From positions 1 to 64,000 of the forward strand of contig NZ_BLZO01000153.1 in assembly GCF_014132355.1 (NCBI RefSeq): a stretch of DNA of 64,000 nt. Direction: 5' to 3'. The notes beneath the pieces are model-generated. The model was given only the letters and a program-made list of their open reading frames with translations. It was not told the origin of the DNA and did not search any database. The position numbers were made by a program, and so were the translations under genes. This stretch comes from Okeania sp. KiyG1. Lineage in GTDB: Bacteria > Cyanobacteriota > Cyanobacteriia > Cyanobacteriales > Microcoleaceae. Below are positions 55,345-64,000 of the stretch, piece by piece. Positions within the stretch are counted from its first letter, which is position 1, and each line of letters opens with the position of its first letter.

Positions 55345-56167
55345 GGTAATTAATTCTTTGATGTTTTGATTAGAGATGATATAATCTTCTGGATTATCTT
55401 CATATTTGTTATTAAAAATATCCGTAATTAAATCTTCTGCTAATATTGAATATTTTTCAAATAATAGATGATTTAATTGTTCATCTATCACTATGTCTGA
55501 AGAATCAATAACCTTGATAGTTCCTAAGTCATCACCGAGCCAATCTCCCAATCGTTCATCATTATAAAATTTGAATATTTCTCCCTGACGAACTATCACT
55601 AAATCATTCATGTTTGATAGGGAGTGTAGAGCATTTTGGATAATATCTGCTTTGTTGAATTCCACTCCTAATTTACCTATACCCATTAGGTAATCATTTG
55701 GGTTTATTTCTCCTTGAGATTGAATATCTTCTATTAAGTTGTCAATGTCGATACTATATGTATCTCTGAGTAGTTGTTTTTCCCGTTCTGGTAGTTCCAA
55801 TCTTTCATCATCCTTAAAAAAATACTGTGCCAAATAATTCTTTGTCTTGGTGTATATATGCTGTAGTAGAATTATTTCGGGTGGCAATTAAGTCGGTATT
55901 ATACCCGTTCAGGATATCAATAAAATACTCTAAACTATCAATGATGTCTTGATTAAACCACCATGCTGCTCTTTCTACAGCCTCTTCTATAGTTTTTGTA
56001 TGGTTTGAAAATGCTGTTTCATGGCTTATGAAGAATAGACCTTTACTTTCGTCTTTATCGGTGATTTTTACCCAGTCACTACTATTTTTATCATCTGTTT
56101 CATAGAGCATTACTTGGCTATCATCAATAGCTTCTAATGTCCAGTTTTCTGATACTAATGGTTCGAT
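55345..56167 (-). pseudogene. 3' part of the adenine-methyltransferase gene, frameshifted and cut by mini-element B
   Basis: A frame starting IEPLVSENWTLEAIDDSQV continues the methyltransferase gene if one A is removed from a run of eight (56168-56175). It covers about 113 codons and ends TVFF at a second homopolymer (A7, 55816-55822). Removing one T there continues into KDDERLELPEREKQLL and about 160 further residues, which end at the mini-element border (ELIT, then CSDQQ from the element). The region is acidic and helical with no recognised domain. Repaired, the whole gene would be about 768 aa. It is probably a broken single gene rather than two separate small genes. Confidence 0.6.
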
Positions 56168-57635
56168 TTTTTTTGATTATTGGTATAGTAGTTTCAACTT
56201 CTGTGTGCTGACTATTTGTTGAAGTTTTTACCTCTCCATATTTGCTAAAAACTTCATTGAATTTGTTTGTGTTTTCTCCCCAATAGACTAGACAATGTGA
56301 CTGACGTGCAGGTAGTTTTGGTTGGTAATTAACGTCTAGGAATTTAATCCTTCCTTTCCAGAAACAGATGGGTTGATTCCACAGTGGGGCAAACCATTTT
56401 GTGTCTGTTGATGCTGGCAGGAGGGCGATCGCTTCTGTGACGTTACTATCATTAACTTCTGTTAGGAGTTTCTCTATCCATTTACCAGGACAGCTATAGG
56501 GTGGGTTGATGAATACTTTCCCAAACCATACACAAGCAAGTCCATCTTCTCTTATGGTTTTGTGGTATTTTGCTGGTATGTGTTTCCCGTCGTCGGAACA
56601 GGGGTCTAGGTCTATTTTTCCTAATACAAGTTCTACTAATTCAACAATCTCTGGTGGTGTGTACCAACAGTCGGAAGGCTTGGAGGAGTTTGGAGCTTTG
56701 TTCGCTTCAGCAGTTTCTATTTGGGTGATTGCTGCTGTCTTATGTTGAGGAGTTACGCGATCGCTTGATTTCTGTGACTCTAAAACTATATCTGTCTTTA
56801 AGCCTTTCAATATTTCAGTAAACGCATGAATATTTCCAGAACAGTAAACTTTGTTGCGACCAGGACGGATATACCAAAAGTTACCGTCGTTATGACCTAC
56901 CTCGATATCTTCATTCTCGATCTGAAAAACGCCAAAAGTTTCATTTAGATGGAAAGTGCCGGAAGTACCTAAATTACATAAAGAAGCAGTAAACTTACCT
57001 CCTACTTCCTCTGCTGCTTCGTACAATTTCTGTCGAAAATTTTCAGCAGGTTTTCCTAGTTTGAATTCTTTCTCCACCCTATCTATTAAGGGTTGAGTAG
57101 TGGGATTGATATCTTTACTCCACCTCTTGGCGGATTCAGATTTTTTGAGACCTACTTGATGTTGATTTTGTTTGTTGTTCCAAAGTACCCGGAAATACCT
57201 TCGTTCGTTCCCTACACTTACTTCTCCACTGATGGAGTTGTACCAAGTTATATCAACATCTTTTGATGCGTTACTTGTTGCAGGCAGTTCTGTCTGATTG
57301 TCTAGACTATTATCATCTAGACAATTACTACTTTCGTTATATTTTGAGGGTTTTGTGTCCGAGACTACATTTTTTTGTTCGTCTTTTCGATAATCGCCAT
57401 CAACTATTTCAATTACTCGCAGTGTTGGTGACGGTAATGTTGGTAAGATTAATCCGAGTTGTTCGGCAACTTCGGATCGATATACGGGATATTTTGCGAG
57501 TATTGGAGCTAATTCTCCTGTTAATGCAGAAATTTTCGTATCTGCATTACTCATGTCTTCTAGACGTTCTTGTTCTTGCTGTAGCTGGATTTGAAGAATT
57601 CTCACCAGCTCTTGTTGGCTTTGTAGATGTATCAT
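56124..57635 (-). CDS. Dam-like phage-type adenine methyltransferase, large version (503 aa)
   Basis: The catalytic domain (about residues 325-460) follows the phage DNA N-6-adenine-methyltransferase pattern: CWYTPPEIVELVELVLG, DPCSDDGK and the catalytic FINPPYS (an NPPY motif). Methylation of adenine in DNA is expected. The N-terminal 300 residues are unusual: a coiled coil (about 5-30), a low-complexity linker and an RNA- or DNA-binding-like central part. The frame ends in KNRTISIRKLDIRSY after an A8 homopolymer, which looks like a frameshift into the downstream 55345-56167 frames. No restriction enzyme gene is adjacent, so it may act in protection or regulation. Confidence 0.8.
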   Translation of the reverse strand: MIHLQSQQELVRILQIQLQQEQERLEDMSNADTKISALTGELAPILAKYPVYRSEVAEQLGLILPTLPSPTLRVIEIVDGDYRKDEQKNVVSDTKPSKYNESSNCLDDNSLDNQTELPATSNASKDVDITWYNSISGEVSVGNERRYFRVLWNNKQNQHQVGLKKSESAKRWSKDINPTTQPLIDRVEKEFKLGKPAENFRQKLYEAAEEVGGKFTASLCNLGTSGTFHLNETFGVFQIENEDIEVGHNDGNFWYIRPGRNKVYCSGNIHAFTEILKGLKTDIVLESQKSSDRVTPQHKTAAITQIETAEANKAPNSSKPSDCWYTPPEIVELVELVLGKIDLDPCSDDGKHIPAKYHKTIREDGLACVWFGKVFINPPYSCPGKWIEKLLTEVNDSNVTEAIALLPASTDTKWFAPLWNQPICFWKGRIKFLDVNYQPKLPARQSHCLVYWGENTNKFNEVFSKYGEVKTSTNSQHTEVETTIPIIKKNRTISIRKLDIRSY

Positions 57636-57940
57636 AATGAATTTTATTGATATCGTTTACAGAATTTCCTGGTTGCAGACAGTGGGAATTCCGTGTACAT
57701 CAGAGAGTGGTGGGTTGCGGGGGTTAATTGAAAATCTTGTATATACGATTCGCGATCTGAAATAACACAACTGCAGCTATATTTTATATAGTGAGTTTTT
57801 CTGCTATCAATCGATCAGTAGTTCAAGATTTTTAACATGGATGCAATATCACTATGATGCAACGGAGATACGGTTGGAGTGATGCTCGACTCAAGTGTAG
57901 TTAGTTGCACTTGTTTACACGGGGGAGCGATCGCTACATC
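57636..57940. other. 305-bp gap, no gene seen
   Basis: The stretch is A/T-rich in its centre and holds a GCGATCGC (HIP1) site near 57927. It probably includes the promoter of the methyltransferase gene and the 3' end region of the HTH gene. No hairpin or repeat stands out. Confidence 0.4.
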
Positions 57941-58348
57941 CTATCCGGTTAGTACAACCCACTTTTGATTCAGTTGATGGGCCAATCGGCGTACTTTTCG
58001 AGATGGTTTGTTCTGGCCATTAATCCAGTGGCCAATAGCTCTAACCGAAACTCCTAGAGCCTCAGCTAATGTAAAACGGGAAATATTGAAATTTTTGAGC
58101 AGTTGTAGCGGGTCCAATTCTGCTGTTTCTAATTGAGGAGGAAATGGTAGGGACCAGTTCTTGTAGATTTGAAAAAGTTCCGAGGCTAGTCGTTGGATAG
58201 TTTGGCTTGGTCTTGTGGCCCCGCAGAGCCATCTCGATACGGCAGATGGATTTACTCCCAGGGCTTTGGCTAGTTGTGTTTGCGATAGCCACTGGAACTG
58301 CAAAAGTAGGGAGACTGGATTTGTCTCCTCGAAATGTGCTATATTCAT
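57941..58348 (-). CDS. Protein with two helix-turn-helix domains (135 aa)
   Basis: Two XRE-like helix-turn-helix units are visible: WLSQTQLAKALGVNPSAVSR (about residues 20-39) and FTLAEALGVSVRAIGHWING (about 96-115), joined by a helical linker. Each could read a half-site, so one polypeptide may bind a direct or inverted repeat. It is transcribed away from the RHH-HTH gene at 58533, and the shared 184-bp gap has several TATGACA/TATGTCA-type repeats. It is probably a regulator of this divergent pair. Confidence 0.7.
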   Translation of the reverse strand: MNIAHFEETNPVSLLLQFQWLSQTQLAKALGVNPSAVSRWLCGATRPSQTIQRLASELFQIYKNWSLPFPPQLETAELDPLQLLKNFNISRFTLAEALGVSVRAIGHWINGQNKPSRKVRRLAHQLNQKWVVLTG

Positions 58349-58532
58349 AATTCAAGAATTTTTTAAGAGGTTTAAGCTATAGGGAAGCTCGTAACTTCCT
58401 TGTAGCTTGTTTTATTTTTTTGACACTTCCAACTATGACACAGTTACGCTACTATGTCAATTACTTAGTTGTGATATTTGGTGATTTTCTGCTACATAAT
58501 AGATAATGGAGTAGTTGCGCAATTACTTCAAA
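58349..58532. promoter_or_regulatory. Divergent promoter region with TATGACA-type repeats
   Basis: The gap between two divergent regulator genes holds TTGACA (about 58419), ACTATGACA (about 58432) and ACTATGTCA (about 58451), related in direct and inverted orientation. They are candidate operators for either regulator. Confidence 0.45.
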
Positions 58533-58916
58533 ATGCCCGAATCTGAAGAAAAAGTCAGACTTACCGTATTTGTTCCTCCCTGGGTGAGGACTGCTCTGAA
58601 GCAAAAGCTAGCCCCTACTACTATAAGCCAAAGTCAATTTGTGGCCAATTTGCTCGAATCAGTTTTGCTTGAAGAGGGGTATGGCCCACAAGAGAAAAAA
58701 TATACAAGTTTGGTGGAATTGGTTGAATTCAACTATGAAACCTTGTTGGCTGATACCACTATCTCTAAACAAGTTCTGGATCAACTAATCAAAGGCAAGA
58801 GGCCAGATACTGTTACGGCTTTGCGGATCGCTTTGGCTCTTGATATGCAAGAGTCGGATATTAAAAATTTAACTGAAAACCAAGAAAGAAAGGAGGATGT
58901 CAAGAATAGTGTGTAA
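58533..58916 (+). CDS. Ribbon-helix-helix plus HTH-like regulator (127 aa)
   Basis: The N-terminal part (VRLTVFVPPWVRTALKQKLA, then TISQSQFVANLLESVLL) resembles a ribbon-helix-helix fold, and the C-terminal part (TISKQVLDQLIKGKRPDTVT, then ALRIALALDM) looks like an XRE-type helix-turn-helix. A fusion of both DNA-binding modules in one small protein is uncommon. The frame extends to a TTG at 58515, but the ATG at 58533 is the likely start. It is divergent from the double-HTH gene. Confidence 0.6.
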   Translation: MPESEEKVRLTVFVPPWVRTALKQKLAPTTISQSQFVANLLESVLLEEGYGPQEKKYTSLVELVEFNYETLLADTTISKQVLDQLIKGKRPDTVTALRIALALDMQESDIKNLTENQERKEDVKNSV

Positions 58917-59462
58917 AAGATTGCTGGGATGGGTATAGACGGTGTGATTCAATGGACGACTATTGCGAGTTGTGACGGTAGATAGATAATTTAAGAGGCG
59001 ATCGCGACTATGTTGCAGAGTTTGAACATAATCTTTGTAGTCTAAATGGAAAGCTTTGTCGATACCAGACCGACTATTATATTGGGAGTTTCGAGAAGAA
59101 GTCAGCAGTCTCAATAACTGGCAGATTTTGGAAAATTGGTGATGGTGGGCGCAAACTGGTAACTAATTAATAATGCACTTGCTAGAAATTTAGGCTTTAG
59201 AGTCATTGCAGGCCCGGTCGTTTAAGAGGATGAAATTTTCCGATAGCAAATGCTATCGGAAAGGTACAGTAACATAAAAATGTAGCTATGGGTTTGAGTA
59301 TGTAGTGTCTTTGCGTAAGTCTTGTATATACAAAGGTTCAGGATCTAAAAAAATGAATCACTTTAGAAATATTTAATAATTTTTGTAAAGCCTGAAACCT
59401 TTACGGCGACACAGAAAAATTATGCGTATAAAAATTTTAAGCAACTTGAGGATAATAACTCT
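58917..59462. other. 546-bp gap with one palindrome of the dispersed family
   Basis: No gene is recognised. It contains a GCGATCGC near 58998 and the 26-nt palindrome at 59237-59262. A/T-rich sequence from about 59340 leads to the ATG at 59463 and probably holds its promoter. Confidence 0.45.
59237..59262. repeat. 26-nt perfect palindrome (copy 2 of the dispersed hairpin family)
   Basis: Arms TTTCCGATAGC (59237-59247) and GCTATCGGAAA (59252-59262) around AAAT. It is the exact reverse complement of the palindrome at 10885-10910, about 48 kb away. Confidence 0.7.
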
Positions 59463-59831
59463 ATGACTAAAGTAACGCCAGCAGAATTTGAGAATTTTCG
59501 TTCTCAATTGGGGGAAACTTCAGAAGTAAAAGAATCTCTCTCAATTCTTGAGAATAACCTCGAAGAGTGCGACTGGATTTTAGAAGATGCTACAACATTG
59601 ATTGCAGTTGACTTTGAAGAATCAGTTCTCATGGGAGATTCTTTATTAGAGGATTTAGTAGAAAGAGCAAGAAAACATCTTTGCAAACCAGAGATCGAAA
59701 AAGGGTGGGATGACTTAAAAGATGTGCTTGAGCTTGTTAAAGAACTCTTACCAACTCCTGCACCCTTAGTTATGGCTTGTGTATTCAAACTCTGGGAAAT
59801 TGGCTTGAAGAATTTATGCAAGAATGAATGA
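59463..59831 (+). CDS. Small acidic helical protein beside the CHAT gene, unknown (122 aa)
   Basis: The product is acidic and helical in its first 85 residues and ends with a hydrophobic helix (PAPLVMACVFKLWEIGLKNL). There is no signal peptide or recognised family. It is convergent with the CHAT gene, with only 4 bases between the stops. Proteins that pair with CHAT proteases can be substrates; a link here would be a guess. Confidence 0.5.
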   Translation: MTKVTPAEFENFRSQLGETSEVKESLSILENNLEECDWILEDATTLIAVDFEESVLMGDSLLEDLVERARKHLCKPEIEKGWDDLKDVLELVKELLPTPAPLVMACVFKLWEIGLKNLCKNE

Positions 59832-59835
59832 TGAT

Positions 59836-60606
59836 TTAATATCCGGTGGCGATAAAACCTGACCAATAAAAAGGACTGGCAAAAGGACGGGGTTGGCACT
59901 TGCGATTCTCCAAAGAATTTTGAGCAATCTTGCGCTTACCTTTGGAAAGAGAAGCCCAAATTTCCTCAATTTGGGGGTTAAATTGATCGAGAAATTTATC
60001 AAAGTCTTCATGGGTTAAATCTCGCAGCCAAATTTGAGCTTGGTTGAGGGCGATCGCTACTTCCCCAGCTTCTCGTTGGGGAAATTTTTCCAGGTTTTTA
60101 TAGAATTTAATCATTAAGAAGGCAGTAGCTAACTCATCTACTTTCCAGAGACTATTGATGACACTGGGAGTCCCTGCAAACAGAAAGCCGCTAGGTAAAC
60201 CAATATATTCATCGCTGAGGCTATTGCGATCTGTTAAACCTGTTTCACACGCTGAGAGGGCGACGAGGCGACATTGATCGATATTCAGACCAAAGATTTC
60301 TCCTAATGTCAGAGGTTCTTTATTGGCTAGTTTCAAGCAAGACTCTAGGGGAGATTTTTCATCAAAATCACCGTGACAAGCAAAGTGAAGGCAGTGAGCA
60401 TCACGCAGCAATAATTTTTTATCATCACTTTCCTCATCCATCAATGCTGCTTTAGTTGCTGCTGTTTCTACGAGAACTTCTGTTGAGTCAAACTGTTGGC
60501 GAATTACCTCCACTTGCAGGTTGGCGTAGGTGAGGTCTTGAGTCGGGTTTTGAACTCCCAAGAAGTTGCTAAACTTTGACCGTTCCCTGTTTTGGGTTAA
60601 TTGCAA
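59836..60606 (-). pseudogene. CHAT protease domain of a broken TPR-CHAT gene
   Basis: The catalytic His (HFACHG) and Cys (LVALSACETG) of CHAT caspase-like proteases are present, with the closing PFASPFYWSGFIATG. Upstream in the same phase, VRYSPSCQLLQLTQN continues the domain to about 60630. There it meets the TPR part, which ends at a stop (60637) in another phase after KPKDVPQEITDR. The section that normally links TPR and CHAT is missing, so an internal deletion has fused and frame-broken the gene. The TPR half may still be made. Confidence 0.75.
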
Positions 60607-60636
60607 AAGTTGGCAACTTGGGCTATAGCGAACGCC

Positions 60637-61648
60637 TTAGCGATCAGTTATTTCTTGGGGAACGTCTTTAGGCTTGAGGTTCTGCTTTGCCAAGAGTTCT
60701 ACTAGGTTGCGGGCTTTGCTGCGTTCGACTGTTTTGATTGCTTTATCCCACTGGTTAATATTGATATAGGCTTGCACCTGTAACTGATAAACTATTATTG
60801 CTTCTGCCATAATCTCTTGACGGCGATCATCGTCATTAGCCCAACTGCGACTAAGTTCCACTGCAGTTATACCTTTTTCACAGGTTTTAATGGTTTTTCC
60901 CCAATTACTTTGGTAAAAGTAGAGAAGGCTTAAATTTTTGGAAGAGTAAATACACCTAAAAGGCTCTGCTTCTGGGGTGTAAACTGACAATGCTTGTTCA
61001 AAAGCAGCAATGGCTTGTTCTATATTCTCTGCTTTTTCACCACAGAAGGCAAGATTGATGTAGGCAAGACCCAGGTTGTTTTGAGTCATAGCCCAATCAT
61101 AGGGAAAGTTAGATTTAGTGTAAACTAACAACGCTTGTTCAGCAGCAGCAATAGCAAGTTTGAGATTTTCTGTTTCGTCACCATGAATTCTCTTAGTGTA
61201 GGCAGCAAGCAGGTTGTTTTGAGTTGTGGCCCAATCATCAGAAGATTTAGTGTAAACTAACAATGCTTGTTCATAACTAGCAATGGCTTGTTCTATATTC
61301 TCTGCCTTGTCACCACGGACTCTGTTACTGTAGATAGTACCTAGGTTGTTTTGGGCTGTTGCCCATTTATAGGGAAAGTCAGGTTTGGTGTAAACCAACA
61401 ATGCTTGTTCATAACTAGCAATGGCTTGTTCTATATTCTCTGCCTTGTTACCACGGATTCTGTCTCTGTAGATAACAGCCAGGTTGTTTTTGGTTGTTGC
61501 CCATTCATAGGGAAAGTCAGGTTTGGTGTAAACTGACAATGCTTGTTCAATCGCAGCAATAGCAAGTTCAAAATTCTCTGCTCTATCGCCACAGATTCTA
61601 TGAGTGTAAGTAGCAGCTAGGTTGTTTTGAGTTGTTGCCCATTCATAA
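60637..61648 (-). pseudogene. TPR part of the broken TPR-CHAT gene, 5' end cut by an insertion sequence
   Basis: It carries about six tetratricopeptide-like repeats of about 40 residues, with the pattern ENIEQAIASYEQALLVYTKP, then YEWATTQNNLG, each encoded by a roughly 120-bp DNA repeat. The C-terminal part (INQWDKAIKTVERSKARNLV) leads to the former CHAT linker. The insertion sequence at 61649-63830 splits it after NYEWATTQ; the preceding repeats resume at 63838. TPR-CHAT proteins are common in cyanobacteria and are linked to cell-death or defence signalling, but this copy is disrupted. Confidence 0.8.
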
Positions 61649-61752
61649 TTGGACTTTGGACAAAAAAAAGTAGTTAGCGTAATAGTTACACTAACTACCA
61701 AAATTAAGGTTTAAAGACCGAATTCATACTGGAATTATCTTTGTTTTTGACA

Positions 61753-62181
61753 TTATTTATCATCCCGAAGATCATAGGATGGGTCTGGTTCAATTTCTCC
61801 ACCAAAACAAATATCTAAATAACTTTCTTGAAGGGAATGAACAACTCTCTCCAACTCATCAATAAGATTCCTTCGACTCATTTTTTCAACTGCATCAATA
61901 TGAGCTTCACTACCCGCTTTGCCTAAATATTTATATTTAGTTTTTTTCTGACTATCAGTAGCCATAGGAAAAATCGGTGAAGCAGATTGTAATTTATAAT
62001 AATAGTAAAGTTTCTGATTTCTATTGACTTGATAACGGATGATATGAACTTCACGAGGAATCACCTCTCCTTCTCGTTCAATTTTCTTAATTTTCTGCTT
62101 CATCTGACGGATTAAACCCTGAATTTGTTTCCCTCTAATGGCTGCAGGTTGAGTGGTTTGCTTGGATTTCGGTGTAGACAT
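61753..62181 (-). CDS. Accessory protein of the insertion sequence, unknown (142 aa)
   Basis: The start is basic (RGKQIQGLIRQMKQKIKKIE) and could bind nucleic acid; YYYYKLQSASPIFP and KYKYLGKAGSEAHIDAV follow, then an acidic end. No family is recognised. It is divergent from the transposase gene, with 76 bases between the starts that contain one of the element's palindromes, so the two genes are probably regulated together. It could be a transposition helper or regulator. Confidence 0.6.
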   Translation of the reverse strand: MSTPKSKQTTQPAAIRGKQIQGLIRQMKQKIKKIEREGEVIPREVHIIRYQVNRNQKLYYYYKLQSASPIFPMATDSQKKTKYKYLGKAGSEAHIDAVEKMSRRNLIDELERVVHSLQESYLDICFGGEIEPDPSYDLRDDK

Positions 62182-62257
62182 GAGACTGAATAGTTAAGAA
62201 AGGATTTATGTTGGCGTAAAATATACACTAACATTCAGAGGTGTATTATTCACAACC

Positions 62258-63703
62258 ATGGAAAATCAAGAAAACAGTCAATCAATCAAGGAGTTCTTAT
62301 CCTGGAGGCAAAACCTTTATCATGGAGTTAATGCAAGAATTGAAACTATTATAGAATTAGTAGATGCCCTTTCATCAAACTCCATCGCAAGTTCGGTAGT
62401 AGAATTGTCTGAACATCCTTTATTTCGACGAAATTATAACAGTTTATATAAAGGAATTCAAGAATTTTTACCTGATAAAAATGATGATAATTACTCACAA
62501 CAAGTTAATTACTTATTAGAGGCTGCGTCTCAAACAATTCCTACTCCAGTTTCCCGACATTTTCATTTATTTGGAATTGATACAACTCCTTGTCCACGTC
62601 CTTTTTCAGCTACATTGGCCGACAAAACTTTTATCAATTATCCCAATCCAATTAAAGGAAATAAACCCATTAGTATTGGCCATTATTATTCAGTTATATG
62701 CGCTTTACCAGAGAGAATAGCAACAGGTAATGTACCTTGGGCTGTTCCCTTATTAGGAGAAAGGGTTCCCTCGTCAGAAAAGGCTACTAACATTGGTAAT
62801 AAACAACTGGAAAAAATCTTTAAAACTGCTTCTTTCTCTGGAGAGAAGTTATCAGTTTTAGTTGCTGACAGTTTCTACAGCCAAAGAAATTTTATTGGAG
62901 AACAAGTCAAGCATAAAAACTTAATTACCGTGACACGAGTGAGAAGCAATCGAGTCTTTTACCGTCAATTTATCAGGAAAGAACACCAAGCAATTACTTC
63001 AGGACATCCCCGTTGGTATGGAGATAAATTTGACCTGAAAGATGAGAATACTTGGCATGAACCTACGGAGGTTAGTCAATCCATTTTTACTACTAGAAAA
63101 GGTCGTCAATTGACAGTAACAATTTCGGGTTGGAACCAGATGTTAATGAAAGGAACTCAGAACTATAAAATGAATCGTTATCCTTTTACTTTACTACAAA
63201 TTAATATTACTGATGAAGTAGGTAATCAGATTGGGAAACCGATGTGGTTAATTGTTATTGGTTCTCGACGTCAAGAGTTAAGTTTGATTGATTGCTATGA
63301 ATCTTATCGGCAACGTTATGACATAGAACATCTGTTCCGATTTGGTAAACAAAGATTATTAATGACAGCTTATTCAACCCCTGATGTTGAACATGAAGAA
63401 AATTGGTTCAAATTAACATTAATTGCTTATGTTAATTTATGGGCTGCTAGGAATTTAGCCATTGTTTTACCCCGTCCTTGGGAACATTATTTGAAGACTA
63501 ATAAATCAGTTAAAATCACTCCCAGTTTAGTTCAAAGAGATTTTTATCGAATAATTTCGACTTTGGGTACAATGACGACATCTCCTAAACGTCGAGGTTA
63601 TTCTACCGGACGGATTAAAGGATATAAAACAACACCACGAACTCGTCATCAAGTTATCATCAAAGGCAAAAAAAAATCCAAAAAACAACGAAAAGTTTCT
63701 TAG
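62258..63703 (+). CDS. DDE transposase of the insertion sequence (481 aa)
   Basis: The expected acidic catalytic residues are visible in an RNase H-like order: FGIDTT, LVADSFYS and RYDIEHLFRFGKQR, the last being the C-terminal Glu region of DDE transposases. The start MENQENSQSIKEFLSWRQ and the overall length resemble a cyanobacterial family that annotation pipelines call NF041680-type putative transposase; that name is from memory. The frame is intact and the ends are intact, so the element may be active. Confidence 0.85.
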   Translation: MENQENSQSIKEFLSWRQNLYHGVNARIETIIELVDALSSNSIASSVVELSEHPLFRRNYNSLYKGIQEFLPDKNDDNYSQQVNYLLEAASQTIPTPVSRHFHLFGIDTTPCPRPFSATLADKTFINYPNPIKGNKPISIGHYYSVICALPERIATGNVPWAVPLLGERVPSSEKATNIGNKQLEKIFKTASFSGEKLSVLVADSFYSQRNFIGEQVKHKNLITVTRVRSNRVFYRQFIRKEHQAITSGHPRWYGDKFDLKDENTWHEPTEVSQSIFTTRKGRQLTVTISGWNQMLMKGTQNYKMNRYPFTLLQINITDEVGNQIGKPMWLIVIGSRRQELSLIDCYESYRQRYDIEHLFRFGKQRLLMTAYSTPDVEHEENWFKLTLIAYVNLWAARNLAIVLPRPWEHYLKTNKSVKITPSLVQRDFYRIISTLGTMTTSPKRRGYSTGRIKGYKTTPRTRHQVIIKGKKKSKKQRKVS

Positions 63704-63837
63704 TAGTGGGCGACAACTCTTAATTATTGCCATTTTTCAGTGATTAAATTCACTGGAGACAGAGAAATATTTCTCTAATATAGTTAGCGTAAATATTACG
63801 CTAACTGTTTTCTTTTTGTCCAAAGTCCAATTCATAA

Positions 63838-64000
63838 GGGAAGTCAGATTTAGTATAAACTGACAATACTTGTTCAAAAGTAGTAATGGCTTTTTCTATA
63901 TTCTCTGCCTTGTCACCACGGATTCTATTACTGTAGGCGAGGCCCAAGTTGTTTTGTGTTGTTGCCCATTCATAGGGAAAGTCAGATTTGGTGTAAACTG
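63838..64000 (-). pseudogene. Continuation of the TPR gene beyond the insertion sequence
   Basis: The reverse frame reads VYTKSDFPYEWATTQNNLG, then AYSNRIRGDKAENIEKAITT and on to DFPYE at the insertion point. These are the same TPR units as at 60637-61648, in the phase that would rejoin once the insertion sequence and one target copy are removed. The gene continues out of the window. Confidence 0.8.

Larger units (their letters stand above)
61649..63830. mobile_element. Complete insertion sequence (2182 bp) with 7-bp target duplication
   Basis: Terminal inverted repeats begin TTGGACTTTGGACAAAAA (61649) and end CCAAAGTCCAA (63830). The target repeat TTCATAA lies on both sides (61642-61648 and 63831-63837). 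It interrupts the TPR gene. Inside are a transposase gene and a divergent accessory gene. Near both ends, and in the central promoter region, are palindromic TAGTTAGCGTAA-type sites (61671-61697, about 62209-62236 and 63781-63806). The perfect target repeat shows the insertion is recent relative to other events here. Confidence 0.85.

Noticed and set aside
55162-55353. 63-aa forward ORF with repeated VAVNSGS units
   Set aside because: It is the translation of transposon end repeats of mini-element B, without a ribosome binding site.

Overview
The window looks like part of a large conjugative plasmid, or a plasmid-like integrative region, of a filamentous cyanobacterium. Supporting signs are the many GCGATCGC (HIP1) palindromes, A/T-rich intergenic heptamer repeats (TTAATTA / TAATTAT type), a cyanobacterial-style group II intron, TPR-CHAT proteins, UPF0175/DUF3368 toxin-antitoxin genes and an NRPS cluster. 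No replication initiator, tRNA, rRNA or CRISPR array was recognised. All functional calls come from motifs, architecture and context read by eye; no database search was possible.

Region 1 (1-25.7 kb) is a conjugation module in two divergent halves around a control region at about 10.8-11.3 kb. Leftward (reverse strand) are an actin-like ATPase, a frameshifted small gene, a ParA-like ATPase, small accessory genes, a frameshifted Ycf46-like AAA+ ATPase, an exported 600-aa protein, a lipoprotein and a VirD4-type coupling protein. Rightward (forward strand) are a MobC-like accessory protein, a MobP-type relaxase and the mating channel: VirB2-like, VirB3 fused to VirB4, VirB5-, VirB6-, VirB8-, VirB10- and VirB9-like genes. 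The VirB3-VirB4 gene is interrupted by a 2.2-kb group II intron with its own maturase; removing the intron restores one frame of about 1046 codons. The control region carries a 21-bp-phased repeat array, a 26-nt palindrome and a possible nic-like site.

Region 2 (25.7-35.9 kb) is plasmid maintenance and cargo: an acidic protein with three internal repeats, parA/parB with imperfect palindromes lying inside their own reading frames, an HNH protein, an Rpn-type nuclease, several small unknown genes, an autoregulated-looking ribbon-helix-helix gene behind strong palindromic operators, and a UPF0175/PIN toxin-antitoxin pair.

Region 3 (36-57.6 kb) is a mosaic of rearrangements. A CHAT-protease gene with 53-aa repeats has lost its N-terminus at a junction with a truncated Tn3-family transposase. 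A truncated tyrosine recombinase follows. A flippase plus three-module NRPS cassette ending in a thioesterase lies between two different mini-elements (41260-42305 and 54806-55344) that share TGTA...TACA ends and internal TTAACTGCAA repeats, suggesting deletion derivatives of one Tn7-like transposon family. The second mini-element also truncates a sulfotransferase and the 3' end of a multiply frameshifted adenine-methyltransferase gene.

Region 4 (57.6-64 kb) has a divergent pair of small DNA-binding regulators, an unknown gene, and a TPR-CHAT gene broken both by an internal deletion and by a complete 2.18-kb insertion sequence with a 7-bp target duplication. Several apparent frameshifts, four of them at A/T homopolymers, run through the window, so either the region is decaying or the assembly carries homopolymer errors.
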